Assembly: GCF_030389965.1 (NCBI RefSeq)
Contig: NZ_CP128400.1
Coordinates: forward strand, 248,001 to 312,000
Length of the DNA stretch: 64,000 nt
Reading direction: 5' to 3'
Source of the DNA: Candidatus Chlorohelix allophototropha
Lineage (GTDB): Bacteria > Chloroflexota > Chloroflexia > Chloroheliales > Chloroheliaceae
Position numbers and translations under genes: made by a program. The notes beneath the pieces are model-generated. The model saw only the letters and a list, made by a program, of their open reading frames with translations, was not told the DNA's origin and did not search any database. Of this stretch, positions 53,227 to 61,901 are shown in pieces (positions within the stretch are counted from its first letter, which is position 1; each line of letters begins with the position of its first letter).

Positions 53227-56200
53227 ATGAAATTTGTTTTTCTGCTTATAGAGAATAGTGTACAAAGTGCCGCCGAACGTGCCGCTGCGGAAGTTACCCG
53301 TAAACACGGCATAAAGCTCGATTTGAAATTCTGGACACTGCGACAATTAAGCGAAGGTTCTCCGGGTTGGCCCGAGTTTGAACAGGACTTCAAAGAGTGC
53401 GATATGTTCGTAGGGAACATGGTCACGCTGTCACATCAGGTTGCAGGAGTAGAAAAAATAATCAAGCAATACGGGCCATTGAAGCCCGAACGCTCGATTG
53501 TAATTATGAACTCGATGCCCTCTCTGATGAATCTGACTCGGTTAGGCGATTTTGAGTTTAATCGTTTGCTCCAGTTCATGAAGAATAATCCGGTTGCTAA
53601 AATTTCCGGTTTTGTGGGTAGCTTGAAGCGCTTAGTTACTAAAGACGGACGCGCCGAAGCCAAAGTTGAAGAATTGGAAGATATTGACCCAGATGAGGGT
53701 ACCCCGCGCCGCCGCTTGAAACGTCACAAGGCGGTCAAGAAGGGCATGCACAACGGAATGGTCAACCTCATGCGTACCCTTCCCAACATTCTGAAACTGC
53801 TCCCCGGTCAGGCTCAGGATGTACGCGCTTACCTAATGATTATGCTCTATTGGGTGAATAGCTCGCCGGAAAACCTTGAGGAGTTTTTCAAATTCGCCAT
53901 TGACCATTACATCCCTTCATACAAAGGACCTAAGCTCAAATCCAAAGACCCGGTAATCTACCCGCGTCTTGCTATCTTCCATCCCGACGCGCCCGATAAA
54001 ACTTGGGAAACCCGCGATGATTACGATAAATGGCTGGCAAAGGCGCATCCCAAGCAAGCGGGAAGACCCCGTGTGGGCATCGTGGTTATGCGTGCGCTCT
54101 ATCTTGCCGGAAATCGTCGCCATATTATTGAACTGATTAAGCAACTGGAAGAAGCCGGCGCAGAAGCAGTGCCATGCTATGCGGCAGGTTTGGATTTCCG
54201 CCCTACTATCGAGAATTATTTTCTGGATGAGGACAAGAAGGGGCATGTAACCCCGACTGTTGATTTGGTAATCAACATGAGTGGTTTCTCCTTAGTCGGT
54301 GGTCCTGCCGAAAACGATGCTTCGGCGGCAGTTGCCCAGTTTAACCGCGTAAATCGTCCGCTGTGGTCGGTTATTTCGCTGTTCTTCCAAAGTGAGGAAG
54401 ACTGGAGAGCAAGTCGAACAGGCTTGAACCCGGTACAGGCTGCGCTACAGGTGGCAGTCCCCGAACTGGATGGCGCTTCTGAACCGCGCGTATTTGCGGC
54501 GGGCGTAGAGCGCGGACCTGATAAAAGCATGTATCCGCTACCGGATGAGGTTAAAAGACTGGCGCGAAGGGCAGCGCGACAAGCAACCCTATCGCACGTA
54601 CCGAACCACAGCAAAAAAATCGCGGTGGTGCTTTTCAGCTTCCCCCCCAACAAAGGCAACGTAGGTACTGCTGCTTATTTAGGGGTATTTGAAAGCATTT
54701 ATCGCCTCATGAAACGCCTGAAACAAGAAGGCTATAACGTCGAAGTACCCGCTAATGCGGAGGAATTACGCAATCAGGTAGTGGAAGGCAACTCGGCTGC
54801 TTATGGAACCAGCGCAAACCTTCACACTCATTTGAGTGTTACCGATTACCAACGTCACTTCCCTTATTGGAGTGAAATCGAGCCTTATTGGGGACCACCC
54901 CCCGGCGCGTTGCTGAGCGATGGTAGCGGTATGCAAGTGCTTGGTCGCCAATTTGGAAACCTGTTGGTGGGTATCCAACCCTCTTTCGGCTACGAAGATG
55001 ATCCGATGCGCCTCTTGATGGCTACCAATGCTTCACCGCATCATGGTTTTGCCGCTTTCTATGCCTATCTGGATAAAATCTGGCGAGCGGATGCGGTGCT
55101 TCATTTCGGGACACACGGCGCAATGGAGTTTATGCCGGGCAAGCAAGTGGGTTTGAGCGCGAAATGTTGGCCCGATCGCTTAATCGGTGATTTGCCTAAC
55201 TTCTATCTATATAGTGTCAACAACCCTTCCGAAGGTACTATCGCCAAGCGGCGCGGCTACTCTACGCTTATCAGCTACCTTTCGCCGCCGATGGAAACTG
55301 CCGGATTGTATCGCCAACTAATCCAGCTAAAGGATACGCTCAATGTATTCCGTAAAGCTCTGGGAGATGGCTATACTTTTAAGGCACGTGCTGAGAAGAC
55401 AGCACAAACCGATGCAGCGGATAGCGGCGGAGATAAAGAGCAGGGTCATCTGGAAATGCTGATTGAATCTATCGTGGAACAGGCTGAGGCAATCAACCTG
55501 AGACCGCGTGATGTTGACCCGCGCAATGAACCAGAAAAATATTCGTTGGCATTGTACAACGACTTGCTGGAAATTGAAGAACGCCTGATACCGAGTGGTT
55601 TGCACATCATTGATGAAGCGCCTGATGTGGCGATGCTTGGTGATATGCTCAACTCAATCGGCAGTTTCTCACGCGGGAAACCCGGTAGCGATGAAGAAGC
55701 GCAAGCTCTAACCGAGTTGATTGCAACCGGATTGGGCTTTGATCTTGAAGAAATCCGCGAAAAAGCGCGTGAAGATAACAATTTGTTAGCGCGCTGGGAG
55801 AAGATCGAGCATATTCAACGGCAGTCACTCAAGATTTTGGTGGAAGGCTTGGCGCAAGGGCATACCGAGAAGTCAGTAAAAGATGCAGCACGTTACTTGC
55901 ACTCAATGGCAAGAGTTGAGACGCATCACAGCGAACCAATGTTTGAATATCTGGCAGAAGTGGCTGAAACCCTAAAGCATAATGCCGAAATCAAGCAGAT
56001 TATACGCGCCTTCAACGGCGAATATATCGAGCCTAGCCCCGGCAACGATATTGTGCGCAACCCAGAAGTGCTACCTACCGGACGCAATATTCACGGGTTA
56101 GACCCGGCGTTAGTGCCAAGCCCAATCGCCCGCCGCAACGGTGAGCGCAGCGCAAAGGCAATGCTAGATCGCGCCCGCGAAGAAATTAACTTGCCGGAAG

Positions 56201-57351
56201 GTCAGTATCCCGAAACTATCGCAATGGTATTGTGGGGTACTGATAACATCAAGAGTGATGGTGAAGGCGTAGCCCAAGCGCTATATCTGCTTGGCACACG
56301 CGCCACTACCGATGGCTTGGGCAAGATTAGCAATGTCAAGTTGCTCTCCCTTAAAGAACTTGGTCGCCCTCGCATTGATATTGTGTGTACGGTCAGCGGT
56401 ATTTTCCGCGACCTGATGCCAAACCAAATGGAGTTGATCGACCGAGCGGTGCGACTGGTAGCGCAAGCGGATGAGCCAGTTGAAATGAACTACGTGCGCA
56501 AGCATGTTTTGGAAGAGGTTTCCAAAGGCATGACTTTCGATGAAGCCTGCGCTCGCGTTTTCAGCAATGCGCCGGGTCAGTATGGCGCAAACGTCAACTT
56601 TATGGTGGACAATTCCAGTTGGGAAAATGATGATGAGTTGAGTGAAGCCTTCCTGAATCGCAAGAGCTTTGCTTACGGCATCAAGAGCGGTGGCGAAAAT
56701 TCCCGCAAACTGATGGAAGCTGCTCTCACCCGCGTTGAATTGAGTTTCCAGAATGTGGATAGTGCTGAAGTCGGTATCACCGATGTGGATCACTATTACG
56801 AGTATCTGGGTGGCGTGACCAAAGCGGTAGAAAAGCTGACAGGTGGGAAGAAACCGGCGGCGTTGGTTGCAGATAGCATCTCCTCTACTAGTGGCGGGTT
56901 AAGTCAGGGCAACGGTATCAAATCGCTAGATGAAGCGGTACGGCTAGAATCTCGCACCAAACTGCTGAATCCAAAATGGTACGAGAGCATGCTCAAATAC
57001 GGCTACGAGGGTGTGCGAGAAATCGAAACCCGCGTCAGCAATACTTTCGGCTGGAGCGCAACTGCCGGTGCAGTAGATAATTGGGTTTACAGCGATATTG
57101 ACCAAACTTTTATCGCCGATGCCAATATGCGCGAAAGGCTGACCGAGATGAACCCTTACAGCTTTAAGGGCATCGTGGGCAGGTTGCTGGAAGCTAACGG
57201 GCGTGGTTTCTGGGAAGCCGATGCCTCCACTATTGAACGACTCAAAGATATTTATGCCGGTCTAGAAGATGAAATCGAAGGACTTGGCGAAAAAGGCTCC
57301 GGTATAATGGGCGCAAACCCTAACGCACGTACTGCCGGGCGCAACCTTTAA
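53227..57351 (+). CDS. bchH: Magnesium chelatase subunit H
   Basis: The porphyrin-binding catalytic subunit of Mg-chelatase, which with BchI and BchD inserts Mg into protoporphyrin IX. The 1374 residues begin with the BchH-type DUF3479 domain (about 1-165, VGNMVTLSHQVAGVEKII...IVIMNSMPSLMNLTRLGDF). The CobN/Mg-chelatase core includes HFGTHGAMEFMPGKQVGLS (about 626-645) and SVNNPSEGTIAKRRGYS, the late NTFGWSATAGAVDNWVYSDIDQTFI and a C-terminal NPNARTAGRNL. It is somewhat longer than the usual 1200-1300; a charged stretch near 725-745 is a likely insertion. AGGAG precedes the ATG. bchI and bchD are not in the window. Confidence 0.95.
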   Translation: MKFVFLLIENSVQSAAERAAAEVTRKHGIKLDLKFWTLRQLSEGSPGWPEFEQDFKECDMFVGNMVTLSHQVAGVEKIIKQYGPLKPERSIVIMNSMPSLMNLTRLGDFEFNRLLQFMKNNPVAKISGFVGSLKRLVTKDGRAEAKVEELEDIDPDEGTPRRRLKRHKAVKKGMHNGMVNLMRTLPNILKLLPGQAQDVRAYLMIMLYWVNSSPENLEEFFKFAIDHYIPSYKGPKLKSKDPVIYPRLAIFHPDAPDKTWETRDDYDKWLAKAHPKQAGRPRVGIVVMRALYLAGNRRHIIELIKQLEEAGAEAVPCYAAGLDFRPTIENYFLDEDKKGHVTPTVDLVINMSGFSLVGGPAENDASAAVAQFNRVNRPLWSVISLFFQSEEDWRASRTGLNPVQAALQVAVPELDGASEPRVFAAGVERGPDKSMYPLPDEVKRLARRAARQATLSHVPNHSKKIAVVLFSFPPNKGNVGTAAYLGVFESIYRLMKRLKQEGYNVEVPANAEELRNQVVEGNSAAYGTSANLHTHLSVTDYQRHFPYWSEIEPYWGPPPGALLSDGSGMQVLGRQFGNLLVGIQPSFGYEDDPMRLLMATNASPHHGFAAFYAYLDKIWRADAVLHFGTHGAMEFMPGKQVGLSAKCWPDRLIGDLPNFYLYSVNNPSEGTIAKRRGYSTLISYLSPPMETAGLYRQLIQLKDTLNVFRKALGDGYTFKARAEKTAQTDAADSGGDKEQGHLEMLIESIVEQAEAINLRPRDVDPRNEPEKYSLALYNDLLEIEERLIPSGLHIIDEAPDVAMLGDMLNSIGSFSRGKPGSDEEAQALTELIATGLGFDLEEIREKAREDNNLLARWEKIEHIQRQSLKILVEGLAQGHTEKSVKDAARYLHSMARVETHHSEPMFEYLAEVAETLKHNAEIKQIIRAFNGEYIEPSPGNDIVRNPEVLPTGRNIHGLDPALVPSPIARRNGERSAKAMLDRAREEINLPEGQYPETIAMVLWGTDNIKSDGEGVAQALYLLGTRATTDGLGKISNVKLLSLKELGRPRIDIVCTVSGIFRDLMPNQMELIDRAVRLVAQADEPVEMNYVRKHVLEEVSKGMTFDEACARVFSNAPGQYGANVNFMVDNSSWENDDELSEAFLNRKSFAYGIKSGGENSRKLMEAALTRVELSFQNVDSAEVGITDVDHYYEYLGGVTKAVEKLTGGKKPAALVADSISSTSGGLSQGNGIKSLDEAVRLESRTKLLNPKWYESMLKYGYEGVREIETRVSNTFGWSATAGAVDNWVYSDIDQTFIADANMRERLTEMNPYSFKGIVGRLLEANGRGFWEADASTIERLKDIYAGLEDEIEGLGEKGSGIMGANPNARTAGRNL

Positions 57352-57378
57352 GCTGAATGAGAACCTTTCATAAATAGA

Positions 57379-57451
57379 CCAGTACCTTAAAAGCTCCTTC
57401 GTGTTAAAGTTTTAGTGACTAAACTAAAACCAAACACGATAGGAGCACTGG
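57379..57451. repeat. Long imperfect inverted repeat after bchH
   Basis: Outer arms CCAGT/ACTGG, then GCTCCT/AGGAGC, TCGTGTT/AACACGA and an inner TTTAG/CTAAA around a short loop. It starts 27 bp past the bchH stop. It could end or protect the bchMH transcript, or be the end of a decayed mobile element. Confidence 0.5.
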
Positions 57452-57630
57452 AATAATTCCCTACCTGACCTGACCATTAATCGTTCCCTCGCTTAGATCA
57501 AAAAATGGCGTAAGCGTCTGAAAAAATACCACCAAATGACCATTCCATTTTGATCAGCCAAAAACGGGTCTGATAGCCTGTTGTAAGTTGGTCAATGGGT
57601 GAGATTTTTGCTATACTACTTAACACTTCG

Positions 57631-57700
57631 CGAGTTTGGGTTTCATTTGACCTTTCCAACAAAATTTGCACAATTTATTGTACAAATTCTCTCAAACTCG
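57631..57700. repeat. Nested inverted repeat upstream of the DICT gene
   Basis: Outer arms CGAGTTTG (57631-57638) and CAAACTCG (57693-57700). Inside, an AATTTG-ACAAT/ATTGT-CAAATT pair matches in 11 of 12 bases. The position, about 130 bp before the next gene, allows a regulatory role. Confidence 0.45.
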
Positions 57701-57833
57701 TTTTGAGGTTGATCAGACTCTAAAATTTGCTAAAACCATTTGATCGTCACCTAAATATAAACCAATAAATCATCGCGATATTATTAGGCATTTATAAATT
57801 TCGCAGGAGTGGTTTTTTCGAAAGGCTCTCAAG

Positions 57834-58772
57834 ATGAAAAAACCTTTGAATTTATCGCTTTTTCAAGCGCTTAAAAAAGTGCTGAAAGATGAAATTGAGA
57901 TAATTGAACTGCCTAAGCCCACCCTAATTGAAATTAGCCATGTTTTGGAAGACACTGTTATTAGTAACAAACTACCTGCAATGGTTTTTACCGGCTTTCA
58001 AGAGAGCAAATATTGGCTAAAAGAAATCAAGCGTTACCGGGAGTTAGCCGGAATAGCACATTCAGTTGCCGTATTTTCAGGTCCTCCTATAGGGGTTTCT
58101 CCAAATTCTAAAACAAACCATGAGATTCCCTTTCCCGGATCAGCCGAAGATTTAACTGCAAATACTATCAATATTACGCTGGCTGATAACGATTCTATGC
58201 GGCAGGAATGGTTTCTAATAGTGCTAACTAAAGAATTTAGCGTCCTTTTGTGTGGTCTGGATAAGCATGAGCCGGTTTCAATGGAAGCAGAGCGGAAGTT
58301 CGAGACGATTATATCTTTCGATCCGGCAGTGATAACAATTGCTCTTGCTTTAATCGAATCTGTACTGGAACATTATCGCCCCGAAAAGCTTAAAATAGTG
58401 AAAGAAGGCAGTAAAAATTTCCCGCCTTGTTTACCCACGCCCAAATATCTTTCGATTATTACTTCAAAGTTTATAGAACAAGCTGCTTTCTATCGTCCCT
58501 TACTACGCCGACTTGATCAGGAAATTGCGATGCGCGCGACCATAAATCGGCTACTACACGAGGCTGGACAACCTATCACTTCACTTTTGATGCAGCTTGA
58601 ATTATTAAAGGGCGAGAAATTCCTTAATATTGAGGACTTGAATACTTTACTCTCTTTGAGTGAACGCCTGAAGGGGATTTTAGACCAACTTTCGAAAGTT
58701 AGCGAGTTCAAAACAGAAAGTTTTGATGGTTTTCTATATCTTGATATTAATAAACCTCTATTTGAAGTATAA
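57834..58772 (+). CDS. DICT-domain sensory protein with orphan HisKA-like helix
   Basis: A 312-residue soluble protein. The first about 190 residues resemble the DICT sensory domain (VFTGFQESKYWLKEIKRYRELAGIAHSVAVFSG), found in diguanylate cyclases and two-component proteins and frequent in cyanobacteria. The C-terminal about 70 residues look like the dimerisation helices of a histidine kinase (RATINRLLHEAGQPITSLLMQLELLKG, with His where the phospho-His stands), but no ATPase domain follows. It may be a truncated kinase or a scaffold that contacts another kinase. Its place after bchH is suggestive of pigment or light control, but this is inference. The start has AAAGG about 10 bases upstream. 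Confidence 0.55.
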   Translation: MKKPLNLSLFQALKKVLKDEIEIIELPKPTLIEISHVLEDTVISNKLPAMVFTGFQESKYWLKEIKRYRELAGIAHSVAVFSGPPIGVSPNSKTNHEIPFPGSAEDLTANTINITLADNDSMRQEWFLIVLTKEFSVLLCGLDKHEPVSMEAERKFETIISFDPAVITIALALIESVLEHYRPEKLKIVKEGSKNFPPCLPTPKYLSIITSKFIEQAAFYRPLLRRLDQEIAMRATINRLLHEAGQPITSLLMQLELLKGEKFLNIEDLNTLLSLSERLKGILDQLSKVSEFKTESFDGFLYLDINKPLFEV

Positions 58773-58855
58773 GCAAAAACCAACATTGGATAGTTTGCTC
58801 GAATTTATCTATACTATCAAGAATTATAATTCTGCTTTCAAGGAGGAAAGCCCGA

Positions 58856-60022
58856 ATGCCTCAAAAGCCCGAGGTGGTAGTGGCTGGGCTACTATGCCTA
58901 GATATAATTCCCTCCCTGCTGAGTAGCGATACCAGCGCCTTGCTTTTGCCTGCACACGTCACTGAAGCCGGTCCACTAACCCTTGCCCTAGGTGGGGTAG
59001 TTGCCAATACCGGACTAGCCCTCTACAAACTTGGTATTACGCCGCGACTGATCGGTAAAATCGGTGCGGATACTACTGGTGAGATTATCCGGCAGCTTTT
59101 CAAAGCCTATGCGCCTGACCTTCCTGATAACCTATTAGTTTCGCCCGGTGACAACACTTCATATTCTATTGTTCTGAATCCACCCGGTTCAGACCGCGCT
59201 TTCCTGCACAATCCCGGTTGTAATTCCAGCTTTACAGCACAAGATATTGATATTGAATCGCTGGCGGAGGTACGTTTATTCCATTTCGGCTATCCCCCTC
59301 TTATGCAGAGGCTCTACCGGGACGAAGGGAAGGAATTAATCGAACTATTCAAGCGAGTCAAGGCTACCGGAGTTACTACCGCCCTTGATATGGCAATGCC
59401 TGATATGAGTGGATCTGCCGGGCAGGTAAACTGGAAGCGGTTGTTGGAGCAGTTGTTACCCTATGTTGACATTTTCCTGCCCGGTTTAGAAGAGATGCTA
59501 GTATTGTTCAGGGAAACGGAAAAGTTGGCGGAAGGTGCTACCCCTGAAGTGGTCGGGGCTTTAGCTGCTCAATTGCTAGAAATGGGCGCAAAAATGGTCG
59601 GATTAAAAGCGGGAGAACGCGGGATGTACCTACGCACTGCCGGAACAGAAAAGCTGGCAGGGTTAGGCAGGGCAGCGCCACTTGACCTAACGCTTTGGGC
59701 GAATCGTGAATTGTGGTCGCCCTGTTTCGCCACTCAAGTGGTCGGTACTACCGGCTCAGGTGACTCTACTATCGCCGGGTTCTTTCTAGGCTTACTACAT
59801 GAAATGTCGCCAGAGGAAGCCTTGCGAACCGCCTGTGCTACCGGCGCTTGTAACGTTGAAGCCGCCGATGCCTTGAGCGGGGTGCGCAGTTGGTCGGAAA
59901 TAAAAGCCCGGCTAAGTGCGGGTTGGTCTCAATTGGAACTTAATTTTGAATCACCGGGCTGGCTTCGGAATACCGCTTCGGGTATTTGGTATGGTCCCTA
60001 TGATAAACTAAACCAAGGGTAA
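58856..60022 (+). CDS. PfkB-family sugar kinase
   Basis: A 388-residue ribokinase-type kinase: N-terminal VVVAGLLCLDIIPSL, the GGVVANTGLALYKLG block (sugar binding), GKIGADTTGEII, and the C-terminal TTGSGDSTIAGFFLGLL with the catalytic Asp and anion hole. Substrate is unknown; with the isomerase and aldolase that follow it probably phosphorylates a ketose. A strong AGGAGG lies upstream of the ATG. First gene of a three-gene operon ended by the hairpin at 61538. Confidence 0.9.
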   Translation: MPQKPEVVVAGLLCLDIIPSLLSSDTSALLLPAHVTEAGPLTLALGGVVANTGLALYKLGITPRLIGKIGADTTGEIIRQLFKAYAPDLPDNLLVSPGDNTSYSIVLNPPGSDRAFLHNPGCNSSFTAQDIDIESLAEVRLFHFGYPPLMQRLYRDEGKELIELFKRVKATGVTTALDMAMPDMSGSAGQVNWKRLLEQLLPYVDIFLPGLEEMLVLFRETEKLAEGATPEVVGALAAQLLEMGAKMVGLKAGERGMYLRTAGTEKLAGLGRAAPLDLTLWANRELWSPCFATQVVGTTGSGDSTIAGFFLGLLHEMSPEEALRTACATGACNVEAADALSGVRSWSEIKARLSAGWSQLELNFESPGWLRNTASGIWYGPYDKLNQG

Positions 60023-60091
60023 TAAACCCATCACATGAGATTTTCCTGTAGCAAAAAATCAAGTTAATTGGTGGTGTCATTATGATACTAA

Positions 60092-60652
<561 letters not shown>

Positions 60653-60672
60653 CACAAAGGAGATAAAGACTG

Positions 60673-61512
60673 ATGTCTGCTGAAACCGGCAAAGCTCTAC
60701 GCTATAGCCGCATTGTAAACCCTCAAACCGGGAGGGCAGTTCTGGTTGCACTCGATCATGGGTTGCACCTAGGCGCAACTCCCGGACTTGAAAACCCATC
60801 TGCCTTGATGAAAACGCTGGCGGATAATGGGGCAGATGCCTTCTTGTTAGCGCCGGGACTACTGCGCGACTACCGTCCGGTAGCTGAAGCATTAGGACGT
60901 AAAGCGCCTGCGGTCATTGTGCGCCTTGATTGGGCTAATATGTGGCGTTCCCCTGACGAACTCGGTTTTCCGGAAGGGCGTACTCGCTTGATTGCCTCAG
61001 TGGAAGATGCCTTGCGTTATGGTGCGGATGGTGTGCTGGTCTATTATTTCATGGGTTTAGATAATCCAGACGCGGAAGCGGAACTGGTTATGAATGTTGC
61101 ACAAGTAGCTAGAGACTGCGAACGTTTGGGGATACCCTGCTTTATCGAACCGATGGCACGTGGTACTCGCGTTGGTCAGGCTATCTATAGCCCAGATTAC
61201 GTAAAAATCCACGTGCGCCAATCTGTGGAAATAGGAGCGGATGCTATTAAAACAGATTACACCGGGGACAGCGCCAGTTTTAAGGCGGCGATCAATGGGG
61301 TGGGACGACCTGTGTTTATCGCGGGTGGTCCGAAAACCAGCGGGGTACGGCAGGCGCTAGAAATGGTATCAGGTGCCTTAGAGGCAGGCGCGAAGGGAAT
61401 CTTCTTCGGGCGTAACATCTTCCAAGCGAAAGACCCCGCGCGAATGATGCAAGCCAGTGCCCGGCTGATTCATGATAATATCAGCATAGACGAAGCCCTA
61501 AGTTTACTTTAA
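60673..61512 (+). CDS. DhnA/LsrF-type class I aldolase
   Basis: A 279-residue (beta/alpha)8 aldolase of the DhnA/LsrF family: LVALDHGLHLGATPGL, VRLDWANMW, GADGVLVYYFMG, FIEPMARGTR, the Schiff-base Lys in GADAIKTDYTGD (near 195) and phosphate-binding FIAGGPKTS and AKGIFFGRNIFQ. It probably cleaves the phosphorylated sugar made by the upstream kinase. The true substrate (fructose bisphosphate or another ketose phosphate) is not decided by sequence. AAAGGAG before the ATG. Confidence 0.88.
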   Translation: MSAETGKALRYSRIVNPQTGRAVLVALDHGLHLGATPGLENPSALMKTLADNGADAFLLAPGLLRDYRPVAEALGRKAPAVIVRLDWANMWRSPDELGFPEGRTRLIASVEDALRYGADGVLVYYFMGLDNPDAEAELVMNVAQVARDCERLGIPCFIEPMARGTRVGQAIYSPDYVKIHVRQSVEIGADAIKTDYTGDSASFKAAINGVGRPVFIAGGPKTSGVRQALEMVSGALEAGAKGIFFGRNIFQAKDPARMMQASARLIHDNISIDEALSLL

Positions 61513-61537
61513 CCCCACTCCCAAGTAACCAACCTGA

Positions 61538-61573
61538 TTAAGCGCTTCCGATTTTGCACCGGAAGCGTCTTAA
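61538..61573 (+). terminator. Terminator of the sugar operon
   Basis: Arms TTAAGCGCTTCCG (61538-61550) and CGGAAGCGTCTTAA (61560-61573, one G bulged) with an ATTTTGCAC loop, 25 bp past the aldolase stop. Confidence 0.75.
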
Positions 61574-61829
61574 TTGTAACTTATAATAGCCCCAAGAATT
61601 CGGACGCGAAATGACAGGGAATTAAGGTGATACAATTGGTAAATGACACCCAGAAAAAGTTACAAACCCGAATTTAAGGTACCCTGCCCGACGCTCTCGA
61701 CGAGACCACTCCGCGGCTCTCAAAGCTCAGCACAAAAAAGAAATCGAACAACTTCACGCTCGAACAGAATGAATTTGATCGAATGGGATAATGGAACAAA
61801 GGAAAATACAGCGAGAGAAGGATAATCCC

Positions 61830-61858
61830 TTGACTCCCGTTGTCAAAAGTGCTAATAT
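61830..61858 (+). promoter_or_regulatory. Promoter of the MFS pump
   Basis: TTGACT (61830-61835), exactly 17 bp, TAATAT (61853-61858). The expected start of transcription is near 61865, at the edge of the operator. Confidence 0.75.
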
Positions 61859-61866
61859 ACAAATAA

Positions 61867-61896
61867 TAGTCAATCTTGACTAGTCAATAACGAATA
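61867..61896 (+). promoter_or_regulatory. PadR operator of the MFS pump
   Basis: TAGTCAATCTTGACTA (61867-61882) is identical over 16 bp to the operator in the promoter of the PadR gene at 9177. A second half site TAGTCAA (61881-61887) overlaps it, forming the extra palindrome TTGACTAGTCAA (61876-61887). It lies right after the predicted start of transcription, so binding would block the pump gene. Confidence 0.75.
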
Positions 61897-61901
61897 ATAG
61901 A

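Larger units (their letters stand above)
57352..57833. other. Gap with inverted repeats and a possible transposase scrap
   Basis: No intact gene. It holds a long imperfect inverted repeat (57379-57451) and a nested one (57631-57700). Between them is a stretch (57452-57553) that reads SLPDLTINRSLA, stop, IKKWRKRLKKYHQMTIPF, resembling the start of a transposase. Confidence 0.4.
61513..61866. other. Gap with terminator, transposase scrap and MFS promoter
   Basis: After the terminator (61538-61573), an ATG at 61643 gives MTPRKSYKPEFKV, like the start of IS3-type OrfA proteins. A second frame reads ALKAQHKKEIEQLHARTE and then stops. This may be an internally deleted insertion-sequence remnant. 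The MFS promoter follows. Confidence 0.4.

Noticed and set aside
53227-57351. Cobaltochelatase CobN as alternative to BchH
   Set aside because: The N-terminal DUF3479 domain and the coupled bchM favour the magnesium chelatase H subunit.
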